DNA of 9,454 nucleotides from assembly GCA_964465145.1 (NCBI GenBank), contig CAYXJR010000122.1:1-9454 (forward strand), written 5' to 3'. This document shows, piece by piece, positions 1 through 6,306 of the stretch. Position 1 is the first letter of the stretch, and each line of letters opens with the position of its first letter. The notes under the pieces were generated by a model that searched no databases, had not been told where the DNA came from, and saw nothing but the letters and a program-made list of their open reading frames with translations. Source of the DNA: JAUVKA01 sp964465145. Lineage in GTDB: Bacteria > Bacteroidota > Bacteroidia > Bacteroidales > UBA12481. A program made the translations under genes and the position numbers.

Positions 1-2
1 TC

Positions 3-131
3 CTGATAGTAGGTTACCTATGCAACCCGCCTTATAGGAAACCGAGAAAAAATTACATGCAAATCAAAACAGGGTGGATGAATCACTTTCATGCGTTTGC
101 CCTGCCCTATCTGATTGTTTATTTGTATTGA
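3..131 (+). CDS. Possible 3' end of an unidentified gene cut by the window edge
   Basis: A frame is open from the left edge to a TGA at 129-131 (about 42 codons). An internal ATG at 57 gives a 24-residue tail with an aromatic and hydrophobic C-terminus (HFHAFALPYLIVYLY). I do not recognise the protein. This stretch is richer in G+C than the sequence from 131 onward, so it may belong to a different source from the hydrogenase promoter region. An equally short frame is open on the minus strand, so coding is only a possibility and chance is a real alternative. Confidence 0.2.
   Translation: MIVGYLCNPPYRKPRKNYMQIKTGWMNHFHAFALPYLIVYLY
12..43. repeat. Imperfect hairpin upstream of the hydrogenase locus
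   Basis: GGTTACCTAT (12-21) can pair with ATAGGAAACC (34-43), nine of ten positions matching around a 12-base loop. No T run follows it, so it is not an ordinary intrinsic terminator. It could be an IS-end palindrome or an RNA structure; the sequence does not decide. Confidence 0.3.
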
Positions 132-153
132 TCTCATAAATATTATATATTTG
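122..153 (+). promoter_or_regulatory. Candidate promoter for the small-subunit gene (Bacteroidota-like)
   Basis: TTTG at 122-125 and TATATTTG at 146-153 are separated by 20 bases. This matches the Bacteroidota -33/-7 pattern (TTG, then TAnnTTTG) and would place transcription start near 160, leaving a leader of about 65 bases. The region is very AT-rich, so a chance match is likely enough to keep confidence low. No sigma-54 GG/GC pair at the right spacing was seen. Confidence 0.3.
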
Positions 154-224
154 CGGATATGACATAAATTAAATAGTAATAGAACATTCCTAATCTTAAT
201 GAAATAATCTCAGAGGAGGCGCTA

Positions 225-1103
225 ATGTTAATAAGTAGAAGAAAATTTTTAATGATTTCAACAGTATCCGGAGCAGGTATTGCACTTTCAAATTTTTGGC
301 TGCCGCAGTTATTTGCATCGGCTTCTGTGAAAGATGGAAAGTACAGACTTCCTATAATATGGTTTCAAGGGCAATCGTGTGCAGGTTGTTCTGTTAGTTT
401 ATTAAATACTGAATACCCACCAATAGAGGAAGTTATAATCGAGGTGATAAGTCTTGAGTTTCACCCAAATGTAATGGGAGCAGCCGGAGATATTTCACTT
501 GGAGTTATAGAAAGAATGATAACCGAAGAAAAAGGTGAATACATATTAGCTGTTGAAGGTTCTATACCACTTGAAGCAGAAGGTGAATATTGCACAGTTG
601 GCGAGAAAGACGGAAAATCAAAAACAGTATTGGAATGGATAAAAGAAATGGGTGAAAATTCAAAAGCAGTTGTCTCTGTTGGAACATGTGCATCATGGGG
701 CGGTATTCCTGCAGCACCACCTAATCCTACTGGTGCAGTTCCTGTATCAGAAGTTGTTAATAATAAACCTCTAATAAACATTCCAGGTTGTCCGGCACAT
801 CCGGACTGGATAGTTGGGACACTTATAAACGTATTAAAATATGGAATACCCGAACTTGATAAACTAAACAGACCTGTTATGTTTTTTGAAAAACTAATTC
901 ATGACAATTGTGAATTGCGGGGATATTTTGAAGAGGGCAAAATGGCACAAGATTTTGGAGAAGAAGGTTGTCTTTTTGATTTAGGGTGTAAGGGGTATGA
1001 TGCTCACTGTGATGTTTCAATAAGGGGTTGGAACAGTGGTGTGAATTGGTGTAATAGAGCGGGTGGTCCATGTACAGCATGTACAGAGCCTTCCTACCCT
1101 TAA
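225..1103 (+). CDS. hydA: Periplasmic [NiFe]-hydrogenase small subunit, Tat-exported
   Basis: This is the electron-transfer subunit of a group-1-type uptake [NiFe]-hydrogenase, carrying three FeS clusters that take electrons from the large subunit's active site. The N-terminus has a twin-arginine signal (SRRKFLM, residues 4-10), a hydrophobic stretch and a plausible cleavage site near ASA 31-33. The proximal-cluster ligands are C52, C55, C155 and C189; the distal ones are H226, C229, C249 and C255. The medial set is C262, C276, C283 and C286, and C276 stands where [3Fe-4S] enzymes have Pro. The two extra Cys of oxygen-tolerant enzymes are absent (CAGCS and CASWGG). The protein stops directly after CTEPSYP, short of the usual C-terminal tail, and has no membrane anchor. 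A strong Shine-Dalgarno site (AGAGGAGG, 212-219) fixes the start. The partner hydB lies beyond an IS element. Confidence 0.93.
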   Translation: MLISRRKFLMISTVSGAGIALSNFWLPQLFASASVKDGKYRLPIIWFQGQSCAGCSVSLLNTEYPPIEEVIIEVISLEFHPNVMGAAGDISLGVIERMITEEKGEYILAVEGSIPLEAEGEYCTVGEKDGKSKTVLEWIKEMGENSKAVVSVGTCASWGGIPAAPPNPTGAVPVSEVVNNKPLINIPGCPAHPDWIVGTLINVLKYGIPELDKLNRPVMFFEKLIHDNCELRGYFEEGKMAQDFGEEGCLFDLGCKGYDAHCDVSIRGWNSGVNWCNRAGGPCTACTEPSYP

Positions 1104-1119
1104 AAAAAACAGGGTCTGA

Positions 1120-1131
1120 ATAATAAATAAA
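1120..1131. repeat. Left copy of a 12-base direct repeat flanking the IS1595 element
   Basis: ATAATAAATAAA here is repeated exactly at 2141-2152 on the other side of the IS. This is consistent with a target-site duplication; the family normally makes 8 bp, so part of the match may come from the AT-rich target. Confidence 0.5.
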
Positions 1132-1133
1132 AT

Positions 1134-1154
1134 GAATGTCCGTAATTAATAACC
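1134..1154 (+). repeat. Left terminal inverted repeat of the IS1595-family element
   Basis: Pairs with the reverse complement of 2120-2140 at 15 of 21 positions. The conserved blocks are TCCG (1139-1142) and TTAATAA (1146-1152). Confidence 0.55.
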
Positions 1155-1208
1155 AGACCGTAAATTGGTTACGGTCATCAACTCTAGATTTGCTACAAAT
1201 TGATGATT

Positions 1209-2120
1209 ATGAAGCTTATAGAGTTTATTCAACATTTCCCAAATGAGCAGTCCTGCAAGGATGCTTTTAGAGATTACCGCCAAAAAGTTGGCGTAAAGTG
1301 CAGAAAATGTCAAAGCACCAAACACTACTGGATGAAGAGCATTGAGCAATTTCAGTGCATAGAGTGTAGAACCAGAACCACTCTGAGAAGTGGAACAGTT
1401 ATGGAAGACTCTAATCTGCCGTTTCGGATGTGGTTCATTGTCATGCATTTGATGAGTTCTACGAAGAAAAGTATATCCGCAAAAGAGATGCAACGCCAAC
1501 TCGGTCACAAACGATACGAACCGATTTGGTATATGATGCAAAAGATTCGCACGGCTATGGGATCCAGAGATGAGGCTTACTCTCTTTCCGGATTGACAGA
1601 GATCGATGAGGGCTTTTTTACAACTGTTGACTCGGAAAATCGTGGTAAACGGAAAAAGAAACTTAAAAGGGGCCGGGGGAGCCAAAACCAGACACCTGTA
1701 CTGGTTATGGCCGAAACGAAAACTTCGAAATCGAGAAAGAAAGGCCGTCCTGCCTATTCTTGCAAGCACTTCAAAATGTCGGTGATGGCTGACCAAGCCG
1801 CTGAAACAATTAAAGACATTGCTAAAGAAAACCTGGATTCTTCGGCTAGAGTGAAAACCGACAACGCTAGGGGCTTTAGTAAACTCAGTCAGGTTGCTCG
1901 AACACATAAGGCCAAACAAGCTGGCAAAGAGCTGCCTTGGGTGCATATTGCCATCAGTAATGCTAAACGGAATCTATTGAATACCTACCATCATATCGAT
2001 GACTCTTATCTCCAGAACTACCTGGATGAGTTTACATACAAACTTAACCGTAGATTCATGGGTGAAAAACTATTTGAAAGGCTGATAATTGCCTGTGTTT
2101 CTTTTTGTTGGTTCATCTAG
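1209..2120 (+). CDS. IS1595-family (ISXO2-like) transposase
   Basis: This is the DDE-type transposase that mobilises the surrounding element. The N-terminal third has the IS1595 zinc ribbon: CRKC near residues 32-35 and CIEC about 20 residues later, followed by the family's TTLRSGTVMEDS segment. The central ISXO2-like catalytic domain shows the first acid in TEIDEGFF, the second in VKTDNARGF, and the C-terminal WVHIAISNAKRNL, TYHHID and YLDEFTYKLNRR blocks. The length, about 304 residues, is normal for the family and the frame has no lesion. I chose ATG 1209 because homologues begin close to this MKLIEF; ATG 1203 and TTG 1200 are in frame just upstream. No clear Shine-Dalgarno site precedes any of them. 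The element may still be active. Confidence 0.9.
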   Translation: MKLIEFIQHFPNEQSCKDAFRDYRQKVGVKCRKCQSTKHYWMKSIEQFQCIECRTRTTLRSGTVMEDSNLPFRMWFIVMHLMSSTKKSISAKEMQRQLGHKRYEPIWYMMQKIRTAMGSRDEAYSLSGLTEIDEGFFTTVDSENRGKRKKKLKRGRGSQNQTPVLVMAETKTSKSRKKGRPAYSCKHFKMSVMADQAAETIKDIAKENLDSSARVKTDNARGFSKLSQVARTHKAKQAGKELPWVHIAISNAKRNLLNTYHHIDDSYLQNYLDEFTYKLNRRFMGEKLFERLIIACVSFCWFI

Positions 2121-2140
2121 ATTATTAAAAGCGGATAATC
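2120..2140 (-). repeat. Right terminal inverted repeat of the IS1595-family element
   Basis: Partner of 1134-1154 in inverted orientation, 15 of 21 positions matching. It begins at the last base of the transposase stop codon. Confidence 0.55.
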
Positions 2141-2152
2141 ATAATAAATAAA
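2141..2152. repeat. Right copy of the 12-base direct repeat flanking the IS1595 element
   Basis: Exact copy of 1120-1131. It lies 17 bases ahead of the hydB start, so the IS end now forms nearly all of the hydB upstream region. Confidence 0.5.
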
Positions 2153-2169
2153 CTAAATAAGAATAAATA

Positions 2170-3723
2170 ATGGCTAAAATAACAATTGATCCAATGACCC
2201 GAATAGAAGGTCATTTAAGAATTGATGTTGATGTTGAAAATGGTAAAGTTATAGATGCACACAGTGCTGGTGAAATGTTCAGGGGTCTTGAAATGATATT
2301 AAAGGGCAGAAATCCTATGGATGCTCCAATGATCACTCAAAGAATTTGTGGAGTTTGCCCACAGGCACATGGCAATGCATCTGTTAAAACCCTTGATTCA
2401 GCATTTAATGTTAAGCCACCAGCAAATGGAAGAATAATAAGGAATTTATTACTCGGGGCTAACTACATACAATCTCATATTCTTCATTTCTATCACCTGG
2501 CAGCTTTAGATTATGTGGATATAACTGCTATTTTAAAATACCAGGGCTCAGACGCTAAACTACTTAATTTTAAAAACTGGGTTAAAAATGATATTGATGC
2601 AGGAGAAAAAAGCGCAGCGGCTCCTTTTCTACCACGATATGCAGGAAACTATATTGAAGATACTGACATAAATTTACAATCTATTGCAAATTATGTTGAA
2701 GCATTGGAAATGAGAAGAAAAGCTCAGGAAATGCTTTGTATATTTGGAGGGAAAATGCCTCACAGCCAGACTTTATTTGCTGGCGGTGTATCAGTTAGAC
2801 CTACAGTTGATAATATAGCAAATTTCAAGTCAAGACTGAATGAATTACAAAACTTTATTGACAATGTTTATATTCCAAATGTTCTGACTGTAGCAAAAGC
2901 TTACCCTGAATACTTTGGAATAGGAAAAGGAGTTGGAAACTACCTTGCTTATGGCTGTTTTCCAACTGATGATGACGACAATGAGCTTGCACTTACTTCC
3001 GGGGCTTACATAAATGGTAATTTAGAAGAATTTGATGCAAAACATATAGCAGAGTTTGTAAAACATTCAAAATATTCTTCTAAATCTGGCGCTCATCCTT
3101 CAATAGGTGAAACAGTTCCTGAACCAACAAAAAAAGATGCTTATTCCTGGATAAAATCACCAAGATATGAGGGTAACGTTATGGAGGTCGGCCCTCTGGC
3201 AAGAACTGTTATAGCTTATATGAAAAAAACAAATAGTGAGTTAAACGCAACGGTAGATAGCGTACTTAATATGTTTGAAGCAGATGTTACTGCTTTATTT
3301 TCTGTATTGGGTAGACATGCAGCCAGGGCTATTGAATGCAAAATAGTTGCCGACAGTATGGATAAATGGTTAGATGAACTTAAACCAGGCGAACCCGTTC
3401 ATAATAAATTTGAAATACCAGAATCTTCAACAGGAATGGGATTAACCGAAGCTCCAAGAGGAGCTCTCGGACATTGGATAAAAGTAGAAAATCACAAAAT
3501 TGCTAATTATCAGGCAGTTGTGCCTACTACCTGGAATGCTTCTCCACGAGATGATAAAGAAAATTTAGGTCCAATTGAACAAGCTCTAATTGGTACTCCA
3601 ATTGCTGATACTGAAAACCCTATAGAAGTTGGAAGAATTGTTAGATCATTTGATCCATGTCTTGCCTGTGCTATACATATTATTGATAACGGGAAAGAAA
3701 TTGGAAAATACAAGGTAATTTAA
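2170..3723 (+). CDS. hydB: [NiFe]-hydrogenase large subunit (precursor)
   Basis: This is the catalytic subunit that holds the Ni-Fe(CN)2CO centre where H2 is split. The N-terminus has the family's MTRIEGH (residues 9-15). The first ligand pair is RICGVC with C60 and C63, followed by H67. The second pair is SFDPCLACAIH with C497 and C500. H503 is the expected cleavage point, leaving a 14-residue C-terminal peptide for the maturation protease to remove. All four Ni ligands are Cys, so it is not a selenium enzyme. The length of 517 residues is close to the group-1 norm. It has no signal of its own and would be exported as a complex with HydA. The ATG at 2170 gives the expected MAKITIDP start, but no good Shine-Dalgarno site precedes it, and the IS upstream may affect its expression. 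Confidence 0.94.
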   Translation: MAKITIDPMTRIEGHLRIDVDVENGKVIDAHSAGEMFRGLEMILKGRNPMDAPMITQRICGVCPQAHGNASVKTLDSAFNVKPPANGRIIRNLLLGANYIQSHILHFYHLAALDYVDITAILKYQGSDAKLLNFKNWVKNDIDAGEKSAAAPFLPRYAGNYIEDTDINLQSIANYVEALEMRRKAQEMLCIFGGKMPHSQTLFAGGVSVRPTVDNIANFKSRLNELQNFIDNVYIPNVLTVAKAYPEYFGIGKGVGNYLAYGCFPTDDDDNELALTSGAYINGNLEEFDAKHIAEFVKHSKYSSKSGAHPSIGETVPEPTKKDAYSWIKSPRYEGNVMEVGPLARTVIAYMKKTNSELNATVDSVLNMFEADVTALFSVLGRHAARAIECKIVADSMDKWLDELKPGEPVHNKFEIPESSTGMGLTEAPRGALGHWIKVENHKIANYQAVVPTTWNASPRDDKENLGPIEQALIGTPIADTENPIEVGRIVRSFDPCLACAIHIIDNGKEIGKYKVI

Positions 3724-3729
3724 CATATA

Positions 3730-3756
3730 AAATTTCAATACATAACATTGAAATTT
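3730..3756. repeat. Perfect 10-bp inverted repeat after hydB
   Basis: AAATTTCAAT (3730-3739) and ATTGAAATTT (3747-3756) are exact reverse complements around a 7-base loop. It begins 7 bases after the hydB stop. The stem is AT-only apart from one C-G pair and no T run follows. It may protect the mRNA 3' end or bind a regulator. Confidence 0.5.
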
Positions 3757-3792
3757 GTGATACATTAAAATATAACTAATTGAACTATAACT

Positions 3793-3818
3793 ACCATCCG
3801 AGAAGACGGTGGTTTTTT
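3793..3818 (+). terminator. Probable intrinsic terminator or attenuator between hydB and the protease gene
   Basis: ACCATC (3793-3798) pairs with GGTGGT (3808-3813, one T-G wobble) across a 9-base loop and runs straight into six T residues (3813-3818). The six-pair stem is short, so partial read-through is likely. It would lower protease transcription relative to the structural genes. Confidence 0.55.
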
Positions 3819-3837
3819 ATATAATACTAATAACGAA

Positions 3838-4308
3838 GTGGGAAAAAATTTAATTATAGGAATTGGAAATATTTTAATGTCCGATGAAGGAATTGGTGTT
3901 CATATCATTAAGGAATTAGAAAAAAAGAAAGTCATAAAAAATACTTCTTTTTTAGATATGGGTACTTCTTCTTTAGATATAGGATATTATATTGATAAAG
4001 ATATTGAAAAATTGGTTATAATAGATTGTATAAAATCAGATGACCATAAACCAGGAACAGTATTTAAACTAACATTAGATGATTTACAAGAAAGAAAAAA
4101 AGATTGTTTTTCACTACATCAATTAGGATTAATAGATTCTTTAATATTAAATTCAATAATTGATGAATTTCATCAAACTCTAATAATTGGTATAGTTCCT
4201 TATGACATAAAAACATATTCTACAAGTCTTTCAGATTGTATTCAGGAAAAATTTTCAACTATTGTAGAAAAAATACAGAATGTAATTATAGGTTTCTTTT
4301 CAAATTAA
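3838..4308 (+). CDS. hydD: Hydrogenase maturation endopeptidase (HyaD/HybD family)
   Basis: This nickel-sensing protease removes the C-terminal peptide of the large subunit after Ni insertion, closing the active site; here that means cutting HydB after H503. The 156-residue protein has the typical N-terminal GIGNILMSDEGIGVH block. The three residues that bind Ni in E. coli HybD are all present as E17, D63 (LVIIDC) and H94 (FSLHQLG). The start is GTG at 3838: the first in-frame ATG (codon 14) lies inside the conserved block and would remove part of it. No clear Shine-Dalgarno site is seen. The gene is very AT-rich, even more so than hydA and hydB. It lies 114 bases after hydB, behind a terminator-like hairpin, which suggests a lower expression level. 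Confidence 0.9.
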   Translation: MGKNLIIGIGNILMSDEGIGVHIIKELEKKKVIKNTSFLDMGTSSLDIGYYIDKDIEKLVIIDCIKSDDHKPGTVFKLTLDDLQERKKDCFSLHQLGLIDSLILNSIIDEFHQTLIIGIVPYDIKTYSTSLSDCIQEKFSTIVEKIQNVIIGFFSN

Positions 4309-4417
4309 TAAGTTAATTATTAAATTGTTTTTCATTGTTGTCCGGTAAACCCGGAAAATTTGTCAAATCTCAGATTAACCGGCTGATATTCAGTAGCCAT
4401 ATTTACAGTTTCCAAAA
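4309..4417. other. Junction between AT-rich hydrogenase block and IS debris
   Basis: No gene is visible here. The composition changes at about 4330-4340 from strongly AT-rich to more balanced. TCCGG-TAAAC-CCGGA (4341-4355) is a small perfect hairpin and probably lies in or next to the end of the IS4-family element whose transposase stops at 4418. No matching opposite end was found, because the other side of that element is missing. Confidence 0.4.
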
Positions 4418-5150
4418 TCAAGCCCCCCTTGTTTCAGGAAAAAGTGACGCTTGAAAATCAATTTTATTTACATTATTTACCGCAATCCAAGCCCCCTCGG
4501 GGTCTTCAAGGAACCGGTATATATCGATATAATTCATTAATTGCTGGCGAATAACTGATACCATATTGGAAAACGCCCAGCTTTTCTTGACCTTGCTCTT
4601 TACCAGGCTTATCAAGAGGTTGGCTAACATAGCCACCCATATTTGGATTTCTATGGCATTGACATTATCTCCCAGGAAGTACTTTAATGGGAAATTCTGC
4701 TTCACCTGCCTAAACAAAGTCTCAATTTGCCAGCGTTTCTGATAAATCTGAGCAATACTGGTGGCATCCAGATCAAAGTTGTTGGTAATAAATTCGAACA
4801 GGCGGCCAGTATTCGGGTCTTTATAAAGTATCCTTCTGGATTTATGATTTTGCTCTTCCCCGTTTTCGTCCTTAAACTTGAACTCAACATCAGCATCTTC
4901 AAGTATGGTGTCTTTTTCATCCGTATGAATACCATACCGGTCAGTAAGGACGAATTTGGCGTTTGTCTTGAGTCTGGTGACATAGAATACACCAACCTGT
5001 GTAAACTTTTCGTATTGGCGATAGTCAACGTAGGCTTTATCAAAGGTGATGAAGGAACCCCTGGCTAATTTGATTTCTTTAAGGATTTCAGGATAGCGAC
5101 TTTTTAAAGGTAAGGTAAATTCGTCTGAAAATACCTCATCTTCAATAATC
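4418..5150 (-). pseudogene. 5'-truncated IS4-family transposase
   Basis: Reading down the minus strand from about 5150 to the stop at 4418, one open frame encodes the C-terminal part of an IS4-family DDE transposase. The second catalytic region is seen as FITFDKAYVDYRQY, and the third as YQKRWQIETLFRQVKQN with its conserved Glu. The usual tail follows: FPLKYFLGDN, IQIWVAMLANLL and AFSNMV. The N-terminal portion with the first catalytic Asp is absent, so the protein cannot be active. Recognisable homology begins near 5095 (ILKEIKLARG). The frame stays open to about 5185 and so overlaps the end of mvhA, but I cannot align that stretch to a transposase. There is no start codon in a sensible place. 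It looks like an old insertion whose upstream half was lost by rearrangement. Confidence 0.8.
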
Positions 5151-6306
5151 TCAATGATCCGTATATCTGCAGGTAATGCGAATCAGATTTCCGCTGGAAT
5201 CTTTAAAATTTACCACTAATGGCATTTGGCCCAGCAGGCTGTGGGTTGCGCAGGAAAAACAGGGGTCATAGGCGCGGAAGGCCATCTCGATCTGGTTCAG
5301 AATCCCCTGATCGGGCTCAATGCCAGCCTTAATAACATGCTGGGCAGCCTTCTTGAGTGACATACAGATAGCAGCAATATTATTGGTGGTACCCACAATA
5401 ATATTGACTTTTTTAACCACTCCTCTTGAATCGGTCCAGTAATGATGAGTTAGGGTTCCCCGTTGCGCCTCAACACAACCAACACCCTCTCCCTGTATAT
5501 CCTTCAGATCAGCCCGGAGTTCCTTACCGGTAATCTCGGGATCCTTTATTAACTGATTAAATCGTTCCGCAGAATACAATAGTTCCACGAGACGAGCCCA
5601 ATGCATGGCAAGTGTTGCATGTACAGGCTTACCTCCGCAGGTACTGAATAATTCCTTGTAGGCCTCATTGGCCAATGGCGTCGCCATTCCGTCGGCTGCA
5701 TTAAGCCTTCCAAGCGGGGTGGCATGATAGACTCCTGAATTATGACCTTCAGTAAATCCATTCCAGCCGACCTTGCGCAGGTAGGGAAATTTAAGATAGA
5801 CCAGGGTTCAACTCGTTCGGCGACATAATCACGATAGTCAATCGGGTGATATTTGTACTTCTCTTTCCTTTCAGTATCTACTACCCTCACCTTTCCATCA
5901 TAGAAATTTACATGGTTATTTGCATCCACGAGGCCCATGGAATGGATCTTCAGATTATATGGGCCGTTCAGAATCATTGTAACGTAATCCTTAAGTGAGC
6001 CATATAAAAGAGCTCCCTGATTTTTTTCGCAGTTGGTGGTGGCCCTACTCCAAAAACTGCATCAATGGCCTTGCCAGCAGCCATGTGGTGGCATCCCGGA
6101 CAAACACCGCAAATTTTGGTCACAATGCGAGACATTTCCTCCACTGGCCGGCCTTCGCAGAATTTCTCGAATCCCCTGAGTTCAGGGACTTGAAAGTAAA
6201 CGTTTTGAACATCGCCTTCATCTGTAAGGAAAATTTCAATTTTTCCGTGCCCCTCCAGACGGGTAATTGGATCAATAGTTATCTTTCTTATTTCCGTGAA
6301 TTCAAT
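5151..6306 (-). pseudogene. mvhA: Degraded methyl-viologen-reducing-type [NiFe]-hydrogenase large subunit
   Basis: Read on the minus strand, this is the large subunit of a cytoplasmic group-3 MvhADG hydrogenase, which supplies electrons from H2 to HdrA. The start region has ITIDPITRLEGH and the first ligand pair KICGVCPGCHH; the end has AYDPCFSCATH. Three defects are visible. After ELFYMAH (junction near 5990-5997) the sequence jumps to LKDYVTMILNGPYN in another frame, missing about 90 residues. Near 5783 one base is missing, so FPYLRKVGW is frameshifted. The codon at the expected start (6306-6304) is ATT, with a stop directly before it. About 385 codons remain, against roughly 470 in intact MvhA. 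The last part, from LRKVGWNGF onward, is well preserved. The 3' end runs into transposase debris. Confidence 0.88.

Larger units (their letters stand above)
1132..2140 (+). mobile_element. IS1595-family insertion sequence between hydA and hydB
   Basis: The element is about 1.0 kb and holds one transposase gene. Its ends are imperfect terminal inverted repeats: 1134-1154 against the reverse complement of 2120-2140 match at 15 of 21 positions, with shared cores TCCG and TTAATAA. A 12-base direct repeat lies outside both ends (1120-1131 and 2141-2152). The exact boundaries are uncertain by about 2 bases, because the inverted-repeat alignment and the direct repeat differ by that much. Removing the element together with one repeat copy leaves roughly 50-60 bases between the hydA stop and the hydB start, a normal operon spacing. 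The base composition is more balanced than the AT-rich flanks, as expected for a recent arrival. Confidence 0.75.

Noticed and set aside
370..720. Oxygen-tolerant hydrogenase of the E. coli Hyd-1 type
   Set aside because: Both additional proximal-cluster cysteines are replaced by glycine (CAGCS and CASWGG).
1146..1946. A 266-codon open frame on the minus strand
   Set aside because: It lies opposite the IS1595 transposase, shows no recognisable domain, and the plus-strand protein has all the family motifs.
4702..5068. Open frames of 113 codons on both strands
   Set aside because: Both are out of frame with the transposase remnant, which reads through this segment with conserved DKAYVDY and KRWQIE motifs.
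5970..6000. Selenocysteine at the TGA that interrupts mvhA
   Set aside because: The TGA follows a frame change and is far from the Ni-ligand motifs, which are CGVC and CFSC with ordinary cysteines.
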